From positions 248,001-312,000 of the forward strand of contig NZ_FNKZ01000001.1 in the NCBI RefSeq assembly GCF_900104255.1: a stretch of DNA of 64,000 bases, in the 5' to 3' direction. This document shows, piece by piece, positions 43,914 to 53,932 of this stretch. Below the pieces are notes generated by a model. It searched no databases, was not told where the DNA came from, and worked only from the letters and a program-made list of their open reading frames with translations. How positions within the stretch are numbered: position 1 is the first letter of the stretch; the number at the start of each line of letters is the position of its first letter. The stretch comes from Pseudoxanthomonas sp. CF385. GTDB taxonomy: Bacteria; Pseudomonadota; Gammaproteobacteria; Xanthomonadales; Xanthomonadaceae. The translations under genes were made by a program, and so were the position numbers.

Positions 43914-45205
43914 GCCTGCTTCTCCTGCGCGTCGCCGGTGTTGTCCGCATCGCGCGATCCGTCACCGTCCGCCGCGTCCTTGTCGTCGTCCTTGTCGCCT
44001 GGCGCGGGCACGTCGGCCTGCGACAGTCGCACCAGATCGCCGGGCTGCAGGCCTTTCATCACCTGCGAGCGCGCGGTGCCGCGTACGCCCAGGGTCACTT
44101 CGCGCGCGACGTAGTCGCCGCCCTGCTTCACCTGGACCCAGTGGCGATCGTCGCGCTGCTCGATGGCCACGTTGGGGACGCCGATCGCGTCCTTCGCGTC
44201 GAGCAGCACCACCGAGGCGGCGAACCGCTGCCCCGGGATCAGGCGGAAACGCTCGATCGCCTGCGCCGGGATCGGCGCGCGCATGGAGAGGAATTTCACC
44301 GGGCTCTCGCGGTTGCGCACCTTGGCGGCGCTCGCCACCCACGACAGTGCGCTGTCGATGCGCTGGTCGGGCCGGCCGAGCGGGTGCAGCACCACGGCGG
44401 CACCGGCCTGCACGCCCTGCGCCTCGATCTGCGGCAGGTCGATCTCCACCTCCATCGTCGAGGTGTCGGGCAGGCTGCCGAACTCGAAGCCCGCGCGGAG
44501 GTTGGCGCCGACCATCGGCTTGTCGCCGGACCAGTTCGTCGCCAGCAGCAACACGCCGTCGTTCGGCGCGCGCAGTTCCAGCGCATCCAGGTCGGCCTTT
44601 CGGGTCTGCGCATTCATGTCGAACGTGGCGCGCTGGGCATCCAGCACGGCGAGCTCCGCACCGCCGCGTACGCCGGAATGGTCGCGCTGCCATTGCAGCA
44701 CGCCCTGCCGCACCTGCAGGTACTCCTTGTCTTCCACCGCGTCCAGCACCTGGTTGCGCGCGACCGTGCTGAGGTCGGCATCGGCATAGCGCTGGGCGAT
44801 GCCGAGCTGCACAGCGACCTGCGACAGGTCGACTTCCACGCGGCCCTGCGTGGAGACCAGCCCGCTTTCCTTCGCCGCGCGGGCCAGTGCGTTGCGTTGC
44901 AGGTCGATCATCGCCTGGGCCAGCTGCTGTTCGCCTTCCGGCGAGATGAAGCGCGCCAGCAACTCGCCCTTCTTGACCAGACTGCCTTCTGGCACCATCC
45001 ATTCGACCTGGCGTTGCGCCCAGTTCTTGCCGGGCACCGTCAGCGGCGTCGGCTTGGCCGAGCGCAGTTCGCCTTCGCCGCGGACGACGAGCGTCAACGG
45101 CCCCCGAGCGACGGTCTCGCTGGCGACGGGGACGTCGGCGTCGCCGCAGGCCGCCAGGGCGGCGACCAGCACCAACACCGTCAGGGAGCGCGCGTTGCGG
45201 ATCAT
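43910..45205 (-). CDS. Periplasmic adaptor subunit 3 of the ABC exporter (lipoprotein)
   Basis: The 431-residue adaptor has a lipobox (LVLVAALAACGDAD), so it would be anchored in the inner membrane. Coiled-coil-like segments flank a lipoyl-type pair (VPEGSLVKKGELLARFI and LELRAPNDGVLLLATN), with a beta-barrel region (IDLPQIEAQGVQAGAAVVL) after it. The tail is very acidic (PGDKDDDKDAADGDGSRDAD). It overlaps both neighbours by 4 nt. It is the adaptor next to the permease gene and the only one of the three with a lipobox. Confidence 0.88.
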   Translation of the reverse strand: MIRNARSLTVLVLVAALAACGDADVPVASETVARGPLTLVVRGEGELRSAKPTPLTVPGKNWAQRQVEWMVPEGSLVKKGELLARFISPEGEQQLAQAMIDLQRNALARAAKESGLVSTQGRVEVDLSQVAVQLGIAQRYADADLSTVARNQVLDAVEDKEYLQVRQGVLQWQRDHSGVRGGAELAVLDAQRATFDMNAQTRKADLDALELRAPNDGVLLLATNWSGDKPMVGANLRAGFEFGSLPDTSTMEVEIDLPQIEAQGVQAGAAVVLHPLGRPDQRIDSALSWVASAAKVRNRESPVKFLSMRAPIPAQAIERFRLIPGQRFAASVVLLDAKDAIGVPNVAIEQRDDRHWVQVKQGGDYVAREVTLGVRGTARSQVMKGLQPGDLVRLSQADVPAPGDKDDDKDAADGDGSRDADNTGDAQEKQA

Positions 45206-46176
45206 TTCGCGGCTCCGGCGATGTCGGGCACGGCGAGTTCCACGCGGACGGCCTGGCCCGGGCGCAGCTTCGCTTTCGCATCGTCCAGGCGGATGTCCAG
45301 ATCCAGCACCGGGACGGGCTGGACCTGGGACTTGCTGCGCACCGCGCGGCCGACGCTGGCGACCTTACCGTGGTGCACGCTGCCGCCACCCCCTTCGATC
45401 ACGATGCGCGCGGCCGCCCCGACCTTCACCCGCTGCAGATCGCGCTCGGGTAACTGGGCGCGGACGGCCAGCGTGGCCGGATCGGGGATCTCGGCCACGG
45501 TCTGGCCGCGCCACACCTGCGAACCGACATCGAACTTCTCGCCGTTCCAGTTGCTCTTGTGCATGATCACGCCGTCGCGCGGCGCCGGCAGGTTGAGCGC
45601 GGCGATGGACGTTTGCAGGCGGGTCACGTCCGCCTGCGCCTGCTGCAGCTCGGCGTTGACCAGACGCAGTTCCTGGCGGCGCTGCTCGGCGGCGGCGCGT
45701 TCGGCCACCTGCGCAAGCGCGGCACGGCGTTCGGTGCGGCGACGGTCCTCCACCAGCTTGTCGTACTCCAGCGCCGCGATCAGTTCGCGCGGCTGTTCGG
45801 TCTTGCGGCCGGCCTTGTCGCGTTCGGCGTCGGCTTCGGCTGTGGCCAGGCGCTGGCTGCGGTCGCGTTCGGCGACGTCCAGCGACAGGTTCTCCAGCTC
45901 GCGCTTCTTCTCCTGCAGCAGGCTCTGTTTCTCGGCCAGCTGGCGGACCAGGTCGTTGGTATCGAAGGCGACCACGATGTCGCCCTTCTTCACCGTGCTG
46001 CCGTCCGGCGCGAGCTGGGTGAGGTTGAACTGCCACATGCGGTCCACCGAGGGCGGCAACAACTGCGCGCTGCGCTGCGCGTACACCTCGCCGTCCACGC
46101 GCAGGGTGCCTGCCTGTGCGGCCGAGCCTGCGCACGCGAGGACGAGGACGAAGGCGGTGCGATGAAGGGCATTCAT
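45202..46176 (-). CDS. Periplasmic adaptor subunit 2 of the ABC exporter
   Basis: The 324-residue protein has a Sec signal (FVLVLACAGSAAQA) but no lipobox. The layout is a lipoyl half (DGSTVKKGDIVVAFDTN), a long helical hairpin of about 130 residues rich in Glu/Arg/Gln, the second lipoyl half (LPAPRDGVIMHKSNWNGEKF) and a barrel part. The hairpin is longer than in the third adaptor. It ends with ATGA overlap into adaptor 3. Its role is presumably to reach an outer-membrane partner or to pair with the other adaptors. Confidence 0.87.
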   Translation of the reverse strand: MNALHRTAFVLVLACAGSAAQAGTLRVDGEVYAQRSAQLLPPSVDRMWQFNLTQLAPDGSTVKKGDIVVAFDTNDLVRQLAEKQSLLQEKKRELENLSLDVAERDRSQRLATAEADAERDKAGRKTEQPRELIAALEYDKLVEDRRRTERRAALAQVAERAAAEQRRQELRLVNAELQQAQADVTRLQTSIAALNLPAPRDGVIMHKSNWNGEKFDVGSQVWRGQTVAEIPDPATLAVRAQLPERDLQRVKVGAAARIVIEGGGGSVHHGKVASVGRAVRSKSQVQPVPVLDLDIRLDDAKAKLRPGQAVRVELAVPDIAGAAK

Positions 46177-47133
46177 GGGGCGCGCTCCCTGCCGGCGGTC
46201 GTGGGCGGGCGGGCGATGACGCGCACGCTCATGCCCGGCATCAGCGTCAGCGTGTTCGCTTCCGGCGTGATGTCGAGGGTGAAGTAACGGCCCTCGCCCC
46301 ATTCCGGACGCCGGTCCGGTGCGCCGGAGATGAAGTCGATGCGGCCTTTGACCTTGCGGCCGGGCAGGGCGTCGAACGTCAGTTCCACCGACTGGCCCAC
46401 CGCCAGCCCGCGCCGGTCCGGCTCCAGCGCCCACGCGCGTACGTTCATGCGCCCGCTGCCGACCACTTCGCCGGCCTTGCTGCCCGGCATGGTCGAAGAA
46501 CCCTCGTCGATGCGCCCGCCGATCCAGTTGTTGTTGAAGCCATGCACGACGATGCCGTCGCGGTCGGCGACCACTTCCGAGGTACGCACCAGGGCGGTGT
46601 GGTAGTCGCGCTGCAGCACCAGCTTGTCGATCTGCAGCCGGCCATCGTGGATGCGCCGCTGCACCGCCGCGCGCGCGGCCTCCAGGTCCTTGCGCTTCAG
46701 CGTGACCTCGCGCGTGGCACGGTCCAGTTCGCCCTGGTGGCGGTCGTAGTCCAGCGCGGAGATCAGGTCCGGCGGGATGGTGGCATCGAGCTTGGCGGTG
46801 GCCAGTTCGGCTTCGGCATCGACCAGCGACATCTCGGCCTCCACCGCCTTGACCTCCAGCTCGGCGATCTCCTTCGCGTCCTTGGCGCGACCCTGTTCGA
46901 TCTGCGCCTCCAGTTCGGGAATGCGGCTGGCGGACTGGCCGGGGTCGATCCGCAGGACCACGTCGCCCTTCTTCACCCGTTCGCCTTCGGGCACGTAGTA
47001 ACGGATCACCACCGGCGAGGTGTTGGACTGCGGAGTGAGGACCTGCTGCGCATCGATCGCGCGGACCTCGCCCGTCAGCACCACGGCCTGCGCGGGCAGG
47101 GCGGCGGCCAGGGCCATCGCGGCCCACAGCGTC

Positions 47134-47147
<14 letters not shown>
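46173..47147 (-). CDS. Periplasmic adaptor subunit 1 of the ABC exporter
   Basis: The 324-residue protein has a signal peptide (LWAAMALAAALPAQA), lipoyl half VPEGERVKKGDVVLRIDPGQ, a hairpin of about 140 residues, second lipoyl half VVADRDGIVVHGFNNNWIGG, and a barrel with GRRGLAVGQSVELTFD-like sequence. ATG 47147 lies within the ATPase 3' end, a 14-nt overlap, and is the first Met before the signal. Sequence similarity to adaptor 2 is only in the lipoyl and NNW/NW motifs, so they are old relatives rather than a recent duplication. Confidence 0.87.
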
Positions 47148-47808
<661 letters not shown>

Positions 47809-48033
47809 CGCGTCCCCTTCGTTCCTTCGCGTCCTGTCGACCGCCGTCCTGCGCGAAGGTTCCCTTCGTGGCGGCACGGTCGAGCGTCCTGTTCCGGGGC
47901 GAGCATCCCAGATGGATGCGCGGGCGTGCAACCGCATGGGGATGGCAACCCATCAATCACCACTGCTCTGTCGATTGACACAAAGGTGGCTTGTCGCCAA
48001 GGCATCACGCCCGGGTTGGCCCGGGACGCGGCA

Positions 48034-49533
48034 TCAATCCGCCGGCACCGTACGTTCCCGCGCCCACTCGCGCAGCGCCTGCACCTGTTCGGCCATCAGC
48101 ACCGACAGCGGACGCGTAGTGCGGATCTCGTGCATCACCACGTCGGTGTCCAGCGGCTTCTGTTCCGCGTGTGCGGCGTACAGCGCGGAGACGATCGCCT
48201 GTTCCAGTTCCGCGCCGGAGAACCCGTCGGCCGCCGCGGCGAGTGCGGGGAGGTTGAAGCCTTCCGGGTCCAGCTGGCGACGCGACAGGTGCACGCGCAG
48301 CACCTCCACGCGGGCTTCGGGCGAGGGCAGGTCGACGAAGAAGATCTCGTCGAAGCGGCCCTTGCGCAGCAGCTCGGGCGGAAGGTCCTGCACCTGGTTG
48401 GCGGTCGCGACAAGGAACACCTGTCCGCTGCCGGCGCCGGCCTTACGTTCGGCCATCCAGGTCAGCAGATAGCCGAGCACGCGGCGCGACACGCCGCCGT
48501 CCTCGTCGCCGCCACTGGCGAGGCCTTTCTCGATTTCGTCGATCCACAGCACGCAGGGCGCCAGCTGCTCGGCCGAGGCCAGGGCGGCGCGCAGGTTCTT
48601 CTCGGTCTCGCCGTGGTACTTGTCGTACAGCGTGCCGAAATCCAGCCGCAGCAGCGGTACGCCGAAGCCGGCCGCGGTGGCCTTGGCCAGCATCGACTTG
48701 CCGCAGCCCTGCACGCCGAGCAGCAGCACGCCCTTGGGCAGGTCCAGGCCCGGCGGCGGATTGCCGGAGACGAACACCGCGCGGCGCTGCTCGATCCAGC
48801 GCTTGAGCCGGGTCGCACCGGCGACGTCGGCGAACTTCGCCGTGTCGTATTCGTAATGCAGGTGGCCGCTGCGGTTGAGCAGTTCGAACTTCAGCTTGTT
48901 CAGGGCCGGCAGGTCGCTGGCGGTGAGCGCGCCGTCGTTGAAGATCAGCTGGCGGGCGATCCGGCGCGCATCGACCAGGCTCAGGCCCTGCAGGTTGCGC
49001 ACGATCTGCTTGACCGCCTCGCCGTCGGCCTCGACCCGTCGGCCGCCGTGTTCGCGGGCGTAGTGCTCGGCTTCCTCGCGGACCATCTTCAGCAGGGCGT
49101 GGCCGTCGGGCAGGCGCGGGCTGAAGCGGACCGCCAGGGCTTCCAGTTCGGCCGGCAACTCGATCTTCGCCCCCACCAGCACCACCACGTGCGGCAGGCT
49201 GTGCCGGCGCTGCAGGATGTCGCGCAGCTGGCGCTGGCTGCTGGCGTAGCCCAGGTAGGGATGGAAGTCGAACAGCAGGTAGATGCCGCGCTGCTCGGCC
49301 TGCTTGATGGACTGCAGGGCGGCACTGGCGTCCGGCGGGCCGACCGCGTCGTCTTCGCGGTCCATGTCCAGGCGGCGCAGGCCCTCGGTGATGCTCCAGC
49401 GGAACAACGCCCGCCACACCTGCCCCAGGGCCTGCCGGAACAGTTCCACCACGCGGGCCTCGTCCTGCGTCTCGATGACGATCAGCGGGGTGTTGGCGCG
49501 GATCAGCGCGGTGAGGTCCTGCAGTTCGTTCAT
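48034..49533 (-). CDS. Ycf46-like AAA+ ATPase
   Basis: The 499-residue protein has the Ycf46-type N-terminal region (LTALIRANTPLIVIETQDEA) that resembles a degenerate AAA fold, then an active AAA+ module with Walker A GVQGCGKSMLAK (Lys279), Walker B CVLWIDEIEKG, sensor VATANQV and RRFDE-like arginine finger context (RKGRFDEIFFVDLP). Family function is poorly known; cyanobacterial members affect carbon use. It is divergent from the orphan ParA gene. Confidence 0.9.
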   Translation of the reverse strand: MNELQDLTALIRANTPLIVIETQDEARVVELFRQALGQVWRALFRWSITEGLRRLDMDREDDAVGPPDASAALQSIKQAEQRGIYLLFDFHPYLGYASSQRQLRDILQRRHSLPHVVVLVGAKIELPAELEALAVRFSPRLPDGHALLKMVREEAEHYAREHGGRRVEADGEAVKQIVRNLQGLSLVDARRIARQLIFNDGALTASDLPALNKLKFELLNRSGHLHYEYDTAKFADVAGATRLKRWIEQRRAVFVSGNPPPGLDLPKGVLLLGVQGCGKSMLAKATAAGFGVPLLRLDFGTLYDKYHGETEKNLRAALASAEQLAPCVLWIDEIEKGLASGGDEDGGVSRRVLGYLLTWMAERKAGAGSGQVFLVATANQVQDLPPELLRKGRFDEIFFVDLPSPEARVEVLRVHLSRRQLDPEGFNLPALAAAADGFSGAELEQAIVSALYAAHAEQKPLDTDVVMHEIRTTRPLSVLMAEQVQALREWARERTVPAD

Positions 49534-49686
49534 GGGGCGTCCGGTCCGTGGGGACGGGCAAGATAGCAAGGGCGCGCGCGGCGGGGAACGAGGCTGCGGG
49601 GGCTTCATCCCCGGTTCCCGGACGCCGGTTCCCGCTTCACCAAGGCCGGTGTACCCTGCGGGCTCCCCGGGCAACGAGGTGCGCGC

Positions 49687-50319
49687 ATGAAGACGATTCT
49701 GGTCGCCAGCTCCAAGGGCGGCGCGGGCAAGACCACCCTGGCGACCAATCTGGCCGCGTACTTCGCACTCGATGGCAAGCGTACGGTGCTGGTGGATGCG
49801 GATCCGCAGCATTCCTCCACCCGCTGGGCCGAACGCCGCGCCGAACTGGAAAGCGCCGTGCTCCCGATCGACGCCAGCGGCAAGCGCGCCTGGCGCGCCT
49901 GGTTGCCCGAGGACGCCGAGCGCGTCGTCGTCGATGCGCCCGCCGGCGCGATGGCCGACGACCTGGCCGGCTTCCTGGAGCACGCCGATGCGGTGGTGGT
50001 GCCGGTGCTGCCGTCGGCACTGGACATCGAGGCCACGGTCGGCTTCCTCAACACCCTGGCCAAGGTGCCGCGCGTGCACAAGCGCAAGCTGCCGGTGGGC
50101 CTGGTGGTCAACCGCACCAAGCCGTGGACCAACGCCTCGCAGCAGGCGGTGGAGATGCTGAAGACCTGGCCCTATCCGGTGGTCACCCAATTGCGCGATA
50201 CCCAGGCCTACGTGGTGCTGGCGGGACTGGGGCGCAGCCTGTTCGATTACCGCTCGGCCCAGGTCCGCGACCACCAGGCCGACTGGGAACCGTTGTTGAA
50301 ATGGATCAAGAAGGCCTAG
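49687..50319 (+). CDS. Orphan ParA-family ATPase
   Basis: The 210-residue MinD/ParA-like protein has the deviant Walker A SKGGAGKTTLATNLA (Lys10 and Lys15), VLVDADPQHSSTRWAERR for the switch and VVVDAPAGAMADDL for Walker B. It is short and has no N-terminal DNA-binding region. No parB or parS is nearby, so it is not a chromosome-segregation pair; orphan ParAs usually position other cell machines. It is followed by SixA 21 nt later. Confidence 0.88.
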   Translation: MKTILVASSKGGAGKTTLATNLAAYFALDGKRTVLVDADPQHSSTRWAERRAELESAVLPIDASGKRAWRAWLPEDAERVVVDAPAGAMADDLAGFLEHADAVVVPVLPSALDIEATVGFLNTLAKVPRVHKRKLPVGLVVNRTKPWTNASQQAVEMLKTWPYPVVTQLRDTQAYVVLAGLGRSLFDYRSAQVRDHQADWEPLLKWIKKA

Positions 50320-50340
50320 GGCCGAAGGAGCAAGCGTCCC

Positions 50341-50817
50341 ATGCGTGAACTCATCCTGCTGCGCCACGCGCATGCCGAACCGGCCACCACCGGCCAGTCC
50401 GACCTGGACCGTCCCCTTTCGCCGCAGGGCCTGGCCGAGGCCGAGTCGGTCGCGGCCTGGTTGAAGGACCAGGGCCTGGTGCCCGATCGGGTGCTGTGTT
50501 CGCCCGCGCGCCGGGCGCGCGAGACGCTGGAAGCGGTGCTGGGTTCGATCGGCTATGTCGAACAGCGTCTGGAAGAGCGCATCTACGAGGCCACGCCGGG
50601 CACCCTGGCCGACCTGGCCGACCAGCATCGCGAGGCCGAGCGCCTGCTGATGGTGGGCCACAATCCCGGCTTCGAGCAGCTGGCGGCGCTGATGTATTCC
50701 GGCGTGACCAGCGAGTACCGCGGCATGCCGCCGGCCGGCGTAGTGGTGCTGACGCTGCCGGTGGACGCCTCCATCGAACCGGGCGTGGCGCAGCTCTCCG
50801 CTTTCTGGTGGCCATGA
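50341..50817 (+). CDS. SixA-like histidine phosphatase
   Basis: The 158-residue protein has the RHG-type motif LLRHAHAEP (Arg8, His9), then SPARRARETLEAVL with Arg, Glu in RIYEATPGTLADL, and MVGHNPGFEQL with the second His. It is in the SixA branch, which removes phosphate from His-phosphotransfer proteins in E. coli; here the partner is unknown. ATG 50341 follows GAAGGAG. The stop overlaps the YceI gene by ATGA. Confidence 0.9.
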   Translation: MRELILLRHAHAEPATTGQSDLDRPLSPQGLAEAESVAAWLKDQGLVPDRVLCSPARRARETLEAVLGSIGYVEQRLEERIYEATPGTLADLADQHREAERLLMVGHNPGFEQLAALMYSGVTSEYRGMPPAGVVVLTLPVDASIEPGVAQLSAFWWP

Positions 50818-51395
50818 CGCAGGTGACTGCCGGTCTGCGGCTGGCCGCGCTGGCCGTAGGCGCGCTGCTGGCCGCGCCGGTGCTCGCGCAGGGACGCAAC
50901 GACTTCGACCCGGCCAACACGCGGCTCGGGTTCGAACTGCGCACGCGCTGGGGCCAGGTGCTGGATGGCGTGTTCCGCCACTACGAAGGCTCGGTGGAGC
51001 ATCTGCCCGACGGGCGCCAGCAGGTGCGCCTGCGGATGTACACGCGCGATGTCGACATCATCGATCATCCCCGCTACAGCGATTGGGCGCGCAGCGAGAA
51101 GTTCTTCGACGCCGACCGCTACCCGGTGGTCACCTTCACCTCCAAGCCCTATGACCCGATGCTGCTCTACGACGGCGGCGAGCTGGAAGGCGAGCTGAGC
51201 ATCAAGGGCATCAGCCGTCCGCGCAGCCTGGACGTGGCGCCATCGACCTGCCAGCGCCCGGCGGTGGCCTGCGACGTGGTCGCCACCGGCGCGGTGCGCC
51301 GCAGCGACTACGACATGGACGACTGGATGCTCGCGGTCAGCGACCGCGTGGTGTTCGTCCTGCGCGCGCGGATCAGGAGCGGGAAAACGCCGTGA
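50814..51395 (+). CDS. YceI-family periplasmic protein
   Basis: The 193-residue protein has a signal peptide (ALAVGALLAAPVLAQ) and the YceI lipocalin-like barrel: FDPANTRLGFELRTRWG at the start, WARSEKFFDADRYPVVTF in the middle, and GELSIKGISRPRSL. The family binds isoprenoid or fatty-amide ligands. Here the usual H-S in the first strand is replaced by GFEL, and two cysteines (TCQRPAVAC) are inserted late. It overlaps both neighbours by 4 nt. Confidence 0.85.
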   Translation: MTQVTAGLRLAALAVGALLAAPVLAQGRNDFDPANTRLGFELRTRWGQVLDGVFRHYEGSVEHLPDGRQQVRLRMYTRDVDIIDHPRYSDWARSEKFFDADRYPVVTFTSKPYDPMLLYDGGELEGELSIKGISRPRSLDVAPSTCQRPAVACDVVATGAVRRSDYDMDDWMLAVSDRVVFVLRARIRSGKTP

Positions 51396-53350
51396 ACCGC
51401 CGCAGTGCCGCCGTGATCGCCGCGCGTTGCGCGGTCCTTTGGCTCGCGCTGCTGTGCAGCGCCTGCGCCAGCCTCTCCGACCGCCAGCGCGACCGCGCCG
51501 CCGGCATCGCCGCCGCGGCCCGCTCGCAGGTGGTCGATTGCACGCAGGCCGATGCCTGCGCATTGCGCTCGCCGTTGTACGACCTGGGCGACCAGGCGCG
51601 CGCGGCGTCCACGCCGGAGGCCCCGCGCCACTACGCGGTCATCCTGGACCAGGGCTCCGACGCATTGCTGGCGCGGTTGAACCTGATCCGCAGCGCACGG
51701 GAACGCATCGACCTGCAGACCTACATCTTCGACAAGGACGACAGCGCCCGGCTGGTGCTGGACGAGTTGCTGGCCGCGGCACGGCGCGGCGTGAAGGTGC
51801 GCCTGCTGATCGACCAGCTGTCGGCGATCGCGGACCTGGAGATCCTCGCCGCGCTATCCGGCGCGCACGAGAACTTCGCCATCCGGATCTACAACCCCAG
51901 CTTCGGCAAGGCCAAGCTCAACTACCTGGACTACGCCGGCAGCGTGCTCTGCTGCTTCCGCCGCTTCAACCAGCGCATGCACACCAAGCTGCTGCTGGTG
52001 GACGGCCGCGTCGGCATCAGCGGCGGCCGCAACTACCAGGACGACTATTACGACTGGGACGCGGAATACAACTTCCGCGACCGTGACGTCCTGGTCGCCG
52101 GTCCGGAAGCGGAGGCGATGTCGCGCAACTTCCAGTCGTTCTGGGACGCCCGGCGCAGCGTGCCGGCCGAACGGCTCAACGACGTGGGCCGCACGCTGCT
52201 GGACGCCGGCGTGCCGGCCATGCCGGCGCCGCGGTACCTGCGTCCCGAGCGCGTGCGCGCCGCCAGCGAGGAGGCCAGCGACGCCGCCGTCATCCGCGAG
52301 CGCTTCGTCGATACCGCTTACCCGGTCGGCGCCGTGCGCTACATCGCCGACCTGCCGCAGAAGCACCGCCGCGAGCGACGCGACGACGATGCGCCGGCGG
52401 CGCCGGAGCTGGAGGCGCTGATCCGCGGCGCGCACTCGGAAGTGCTGCTGCAGACGCCCTACCTGGTGATGTCGAAGCAGGCGCAGGCGATGTTCCGCGA
52501 AATGCGCCAGCGGCAGCCGCCGCCGCAGGTGGTGGTGTCGACCAACAGCCTGGCGGCCACCGACAACCCGATCGTGTACTCGATGTCGTTCAAGTACAAA
52601 CGCCGCTACCTGCGCGAGTTCGGCTTCCAGATCCACGAGTACAAGCCCTTTCCCGAAGACGCGCCGGTGGACTACGCCACGCTGATGCCGGAAGGGCCGC
52701 CGTTGGCGCCGGACGCCGTCGCCGCGCGCAACGACGGCGTGCGCGGGCCCTCGGGTTCGATCGGGCCGTCGTCCGGATCGCAGGGCGAGACCACCCGCCG
52801 CCTGCAGCGCACCGAGTCGCGGCCTTCGTTCCTCAGTCGAGGGGCCGGCGCGGAGCCGCTGCCGCTGAAGCGCGCCGGCGTGCGCATGGGGCTGCATGCG
52901 AAGTCGATGGTGATCGACGGCGAGACGGCGGTGATCGGCACGCACAACTTCGATCCGCGTTCGGAAACCTACAACACCGAGGCGGCGGTGGTGATCGACG
53001 ATCCCGCGTTCGCGCAGGCACTGGCCGCCAGCATCCGTCGCGACATGTCGCCGCGCAACGCGTGGGTCATCGCCCCGCGCGCCAAGCCGGTCGTGTTCTC
53101 GGGACTGGATTACAGCCTGGGCAAGGTGTCCGAGGCGTTGCCGATCTTCGACATCTGGCCGTGGCGGTACGCGACGAGCTACCAATTCCAGCCCGGGCCC
53201 GACTGCCCGCTGCCGGTGACGCCGAAGGATCCGGCATTCCATCGCTGCTACGTGTCGGTCGGCGACTTCCCCGAGGTCAATGTCGGCCCGAAGTGGCTCT
53301 ACACGCGCATCCTGACCGCGTTCGGCGCCGGACTGGTGCCGATCCTCTGA
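51392..53350 (+). CDS. Phospholipase D-family protein (cardiolipin-synthase-like), lipoprotein
   Basis: The 652-residue protein starts at GTG 51392, overlapping yceI. A lipobox (LWLALLCSACASLS) predicts membrane anchoring. It has two HKD motifs: HTKLLLVDG (His197, Lys199) followed by GISGGRNYQDDYYD, and HAKSMVIDG (His502, Lys504) followed by GTHNFDPRSE. It should transfer or hydrolyse phosphatidyl groups. A disordered Ser/Gly/Arg-rich insert of about 70 residues precedes the second HKD, unlike typical Cls. Confidence 0.9.
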   Translation: MNRRSAAVIAARCAVLWLALLCSACASLSDRQRDRAAGIAAAARSQVVDCTQADACALRSPLYDLGDQARAASTPEAPRHYAVILDQGSDALLARLNLIRSARERIDLQTYIFDKDDSARLVLDELLAAARRGVKVRLLIDQLSAIADLEILAALSGAHENFAIRIYNPSFGKAKLNYLDYAGSVLCCFRRFNQRMHTKLLLVDGRVGISGGRNYQDDYYDWDAEYNFRDRDVLVAGPEAEAMSRNFQSFWDARRSVPAERLNDVGRTLLDAGVPAMPAPRYLRPERVRAASEEASDAAVIRERFVDTAYPVGAVRYIADLPQKHRRERRDDDAPAAPELEALIRGAHSEVLLQTPYLVMSKQAQAMFREMRQRQPPPQVVVSTNSLAATDNPIVYSMSFKYKRRYLREFGFQIHEYKPFPEDAPVDYATLMPEGPPLAPDAVAARNDGVRGPSGSIGPSSGSQGETTRRLQRTESRPSFLSRGAGAEPLPLKRAGVRMGLHAKSMVIDGETAVIGTHNFDPRSETYNTEAAVVIDDPAFAQALAASIRRDMSPRNAWVIAPRAKPVVFSGLDYSLGKVSEALPIFDIWPWRYATSYQFQPGPDCPLPVTPKDPAFHRCYVSVGDFPEVNVGPKWLYTRILTAFGAGLVPIL

Positions 53351-53439
53351 ACGCGGGGTCCACCCGGCGCGGCCTGGCCCTTCGGGTGTCGCGCCGGCTG
53401 CCGTAATCTTGGGCTTTCCCCTTCGGATCCCGTTCCGCC

Positions 53440-53868
53440 ATGAGCTTCCGCGCGCCCGTCGACCTCGCCGCCCTGAACGCCCACGCCGCCGACACCCTGG
53501 TGTCGAACCTGGGCATCGTCATCACCGGGGCGGGCGACGACTGGCTGCGCGGCACCATGCCGGTGGACGTCCGCACGGTGCAGCCCTACGGCATCCTGCA
53601 CGGCGGCGCGTCGGTGGCGCTGGCCGAGACGCTGGGCAGCATGGCCGGCAACCTCTGCGTGGACACGACGAAGGAGATGGTCGTGGGCTTGGAGATCAAC
53701 GCCAACCACGTGCGCGCGATGCGCGGCGGCGTGGTCACCGGCACGGCACGCGCGCTGCACGTGGGTCGCAGCACCCAGCTGTGGGAGATCCGTATCGAGA
53801 ACGACGAGGGCAAGCTGGTCTGCGTCTCGCGCCTGACCCTGGCGGTGGTGCCGGTGCCGAAGGGGTGA
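53440..53868 (+). CDS. PaaI/YbdB-type hotdog thioesterase
   Basis: The 142-residue protein has the hotdog signature PYGILHGGASVALAETLGSM, with the catalytic Glu in ALAETLGS, then GLEINANHVRAMRGG and GRSTQLWEIRIEN. Such tetrameric enzymes cleave phenylacetyl-CoA or 1,4-dihydroxy-naphthoyl-CoA; the latter (MenI) would fit menaquinone makers, but no men gene is near. ATG 53440 starts the conserved protein. It is 89 nt after the PLD gene and not clearly in its operon. Confidence 0.88.
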   Translation: MSFRAPVDLAALNAHAADTLVSNLGIVITGAGDDWLRGTMPVDVRTVQPYGILHGGASVALAETLGSMAGNLCVDTTKEMVVGLEINANHVRAMRGGVVTGTARALHVGRSTQLWEIRIENDEGKLVCVSRLTLAVVPVPKG

Positions 53869-53932
53869 TGCCCGGCGCGGCGATCGGTCGCGGCGCATTC
53901 CGCTGGGGCCGGGCATCCGGTATCGTGGCGGC

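Noticed and set aside
49687..50319. Chromosome or plasmid partition locus.
   Set aside because: No ParB, no parS-like inverted repeats and no replication gene nearby.
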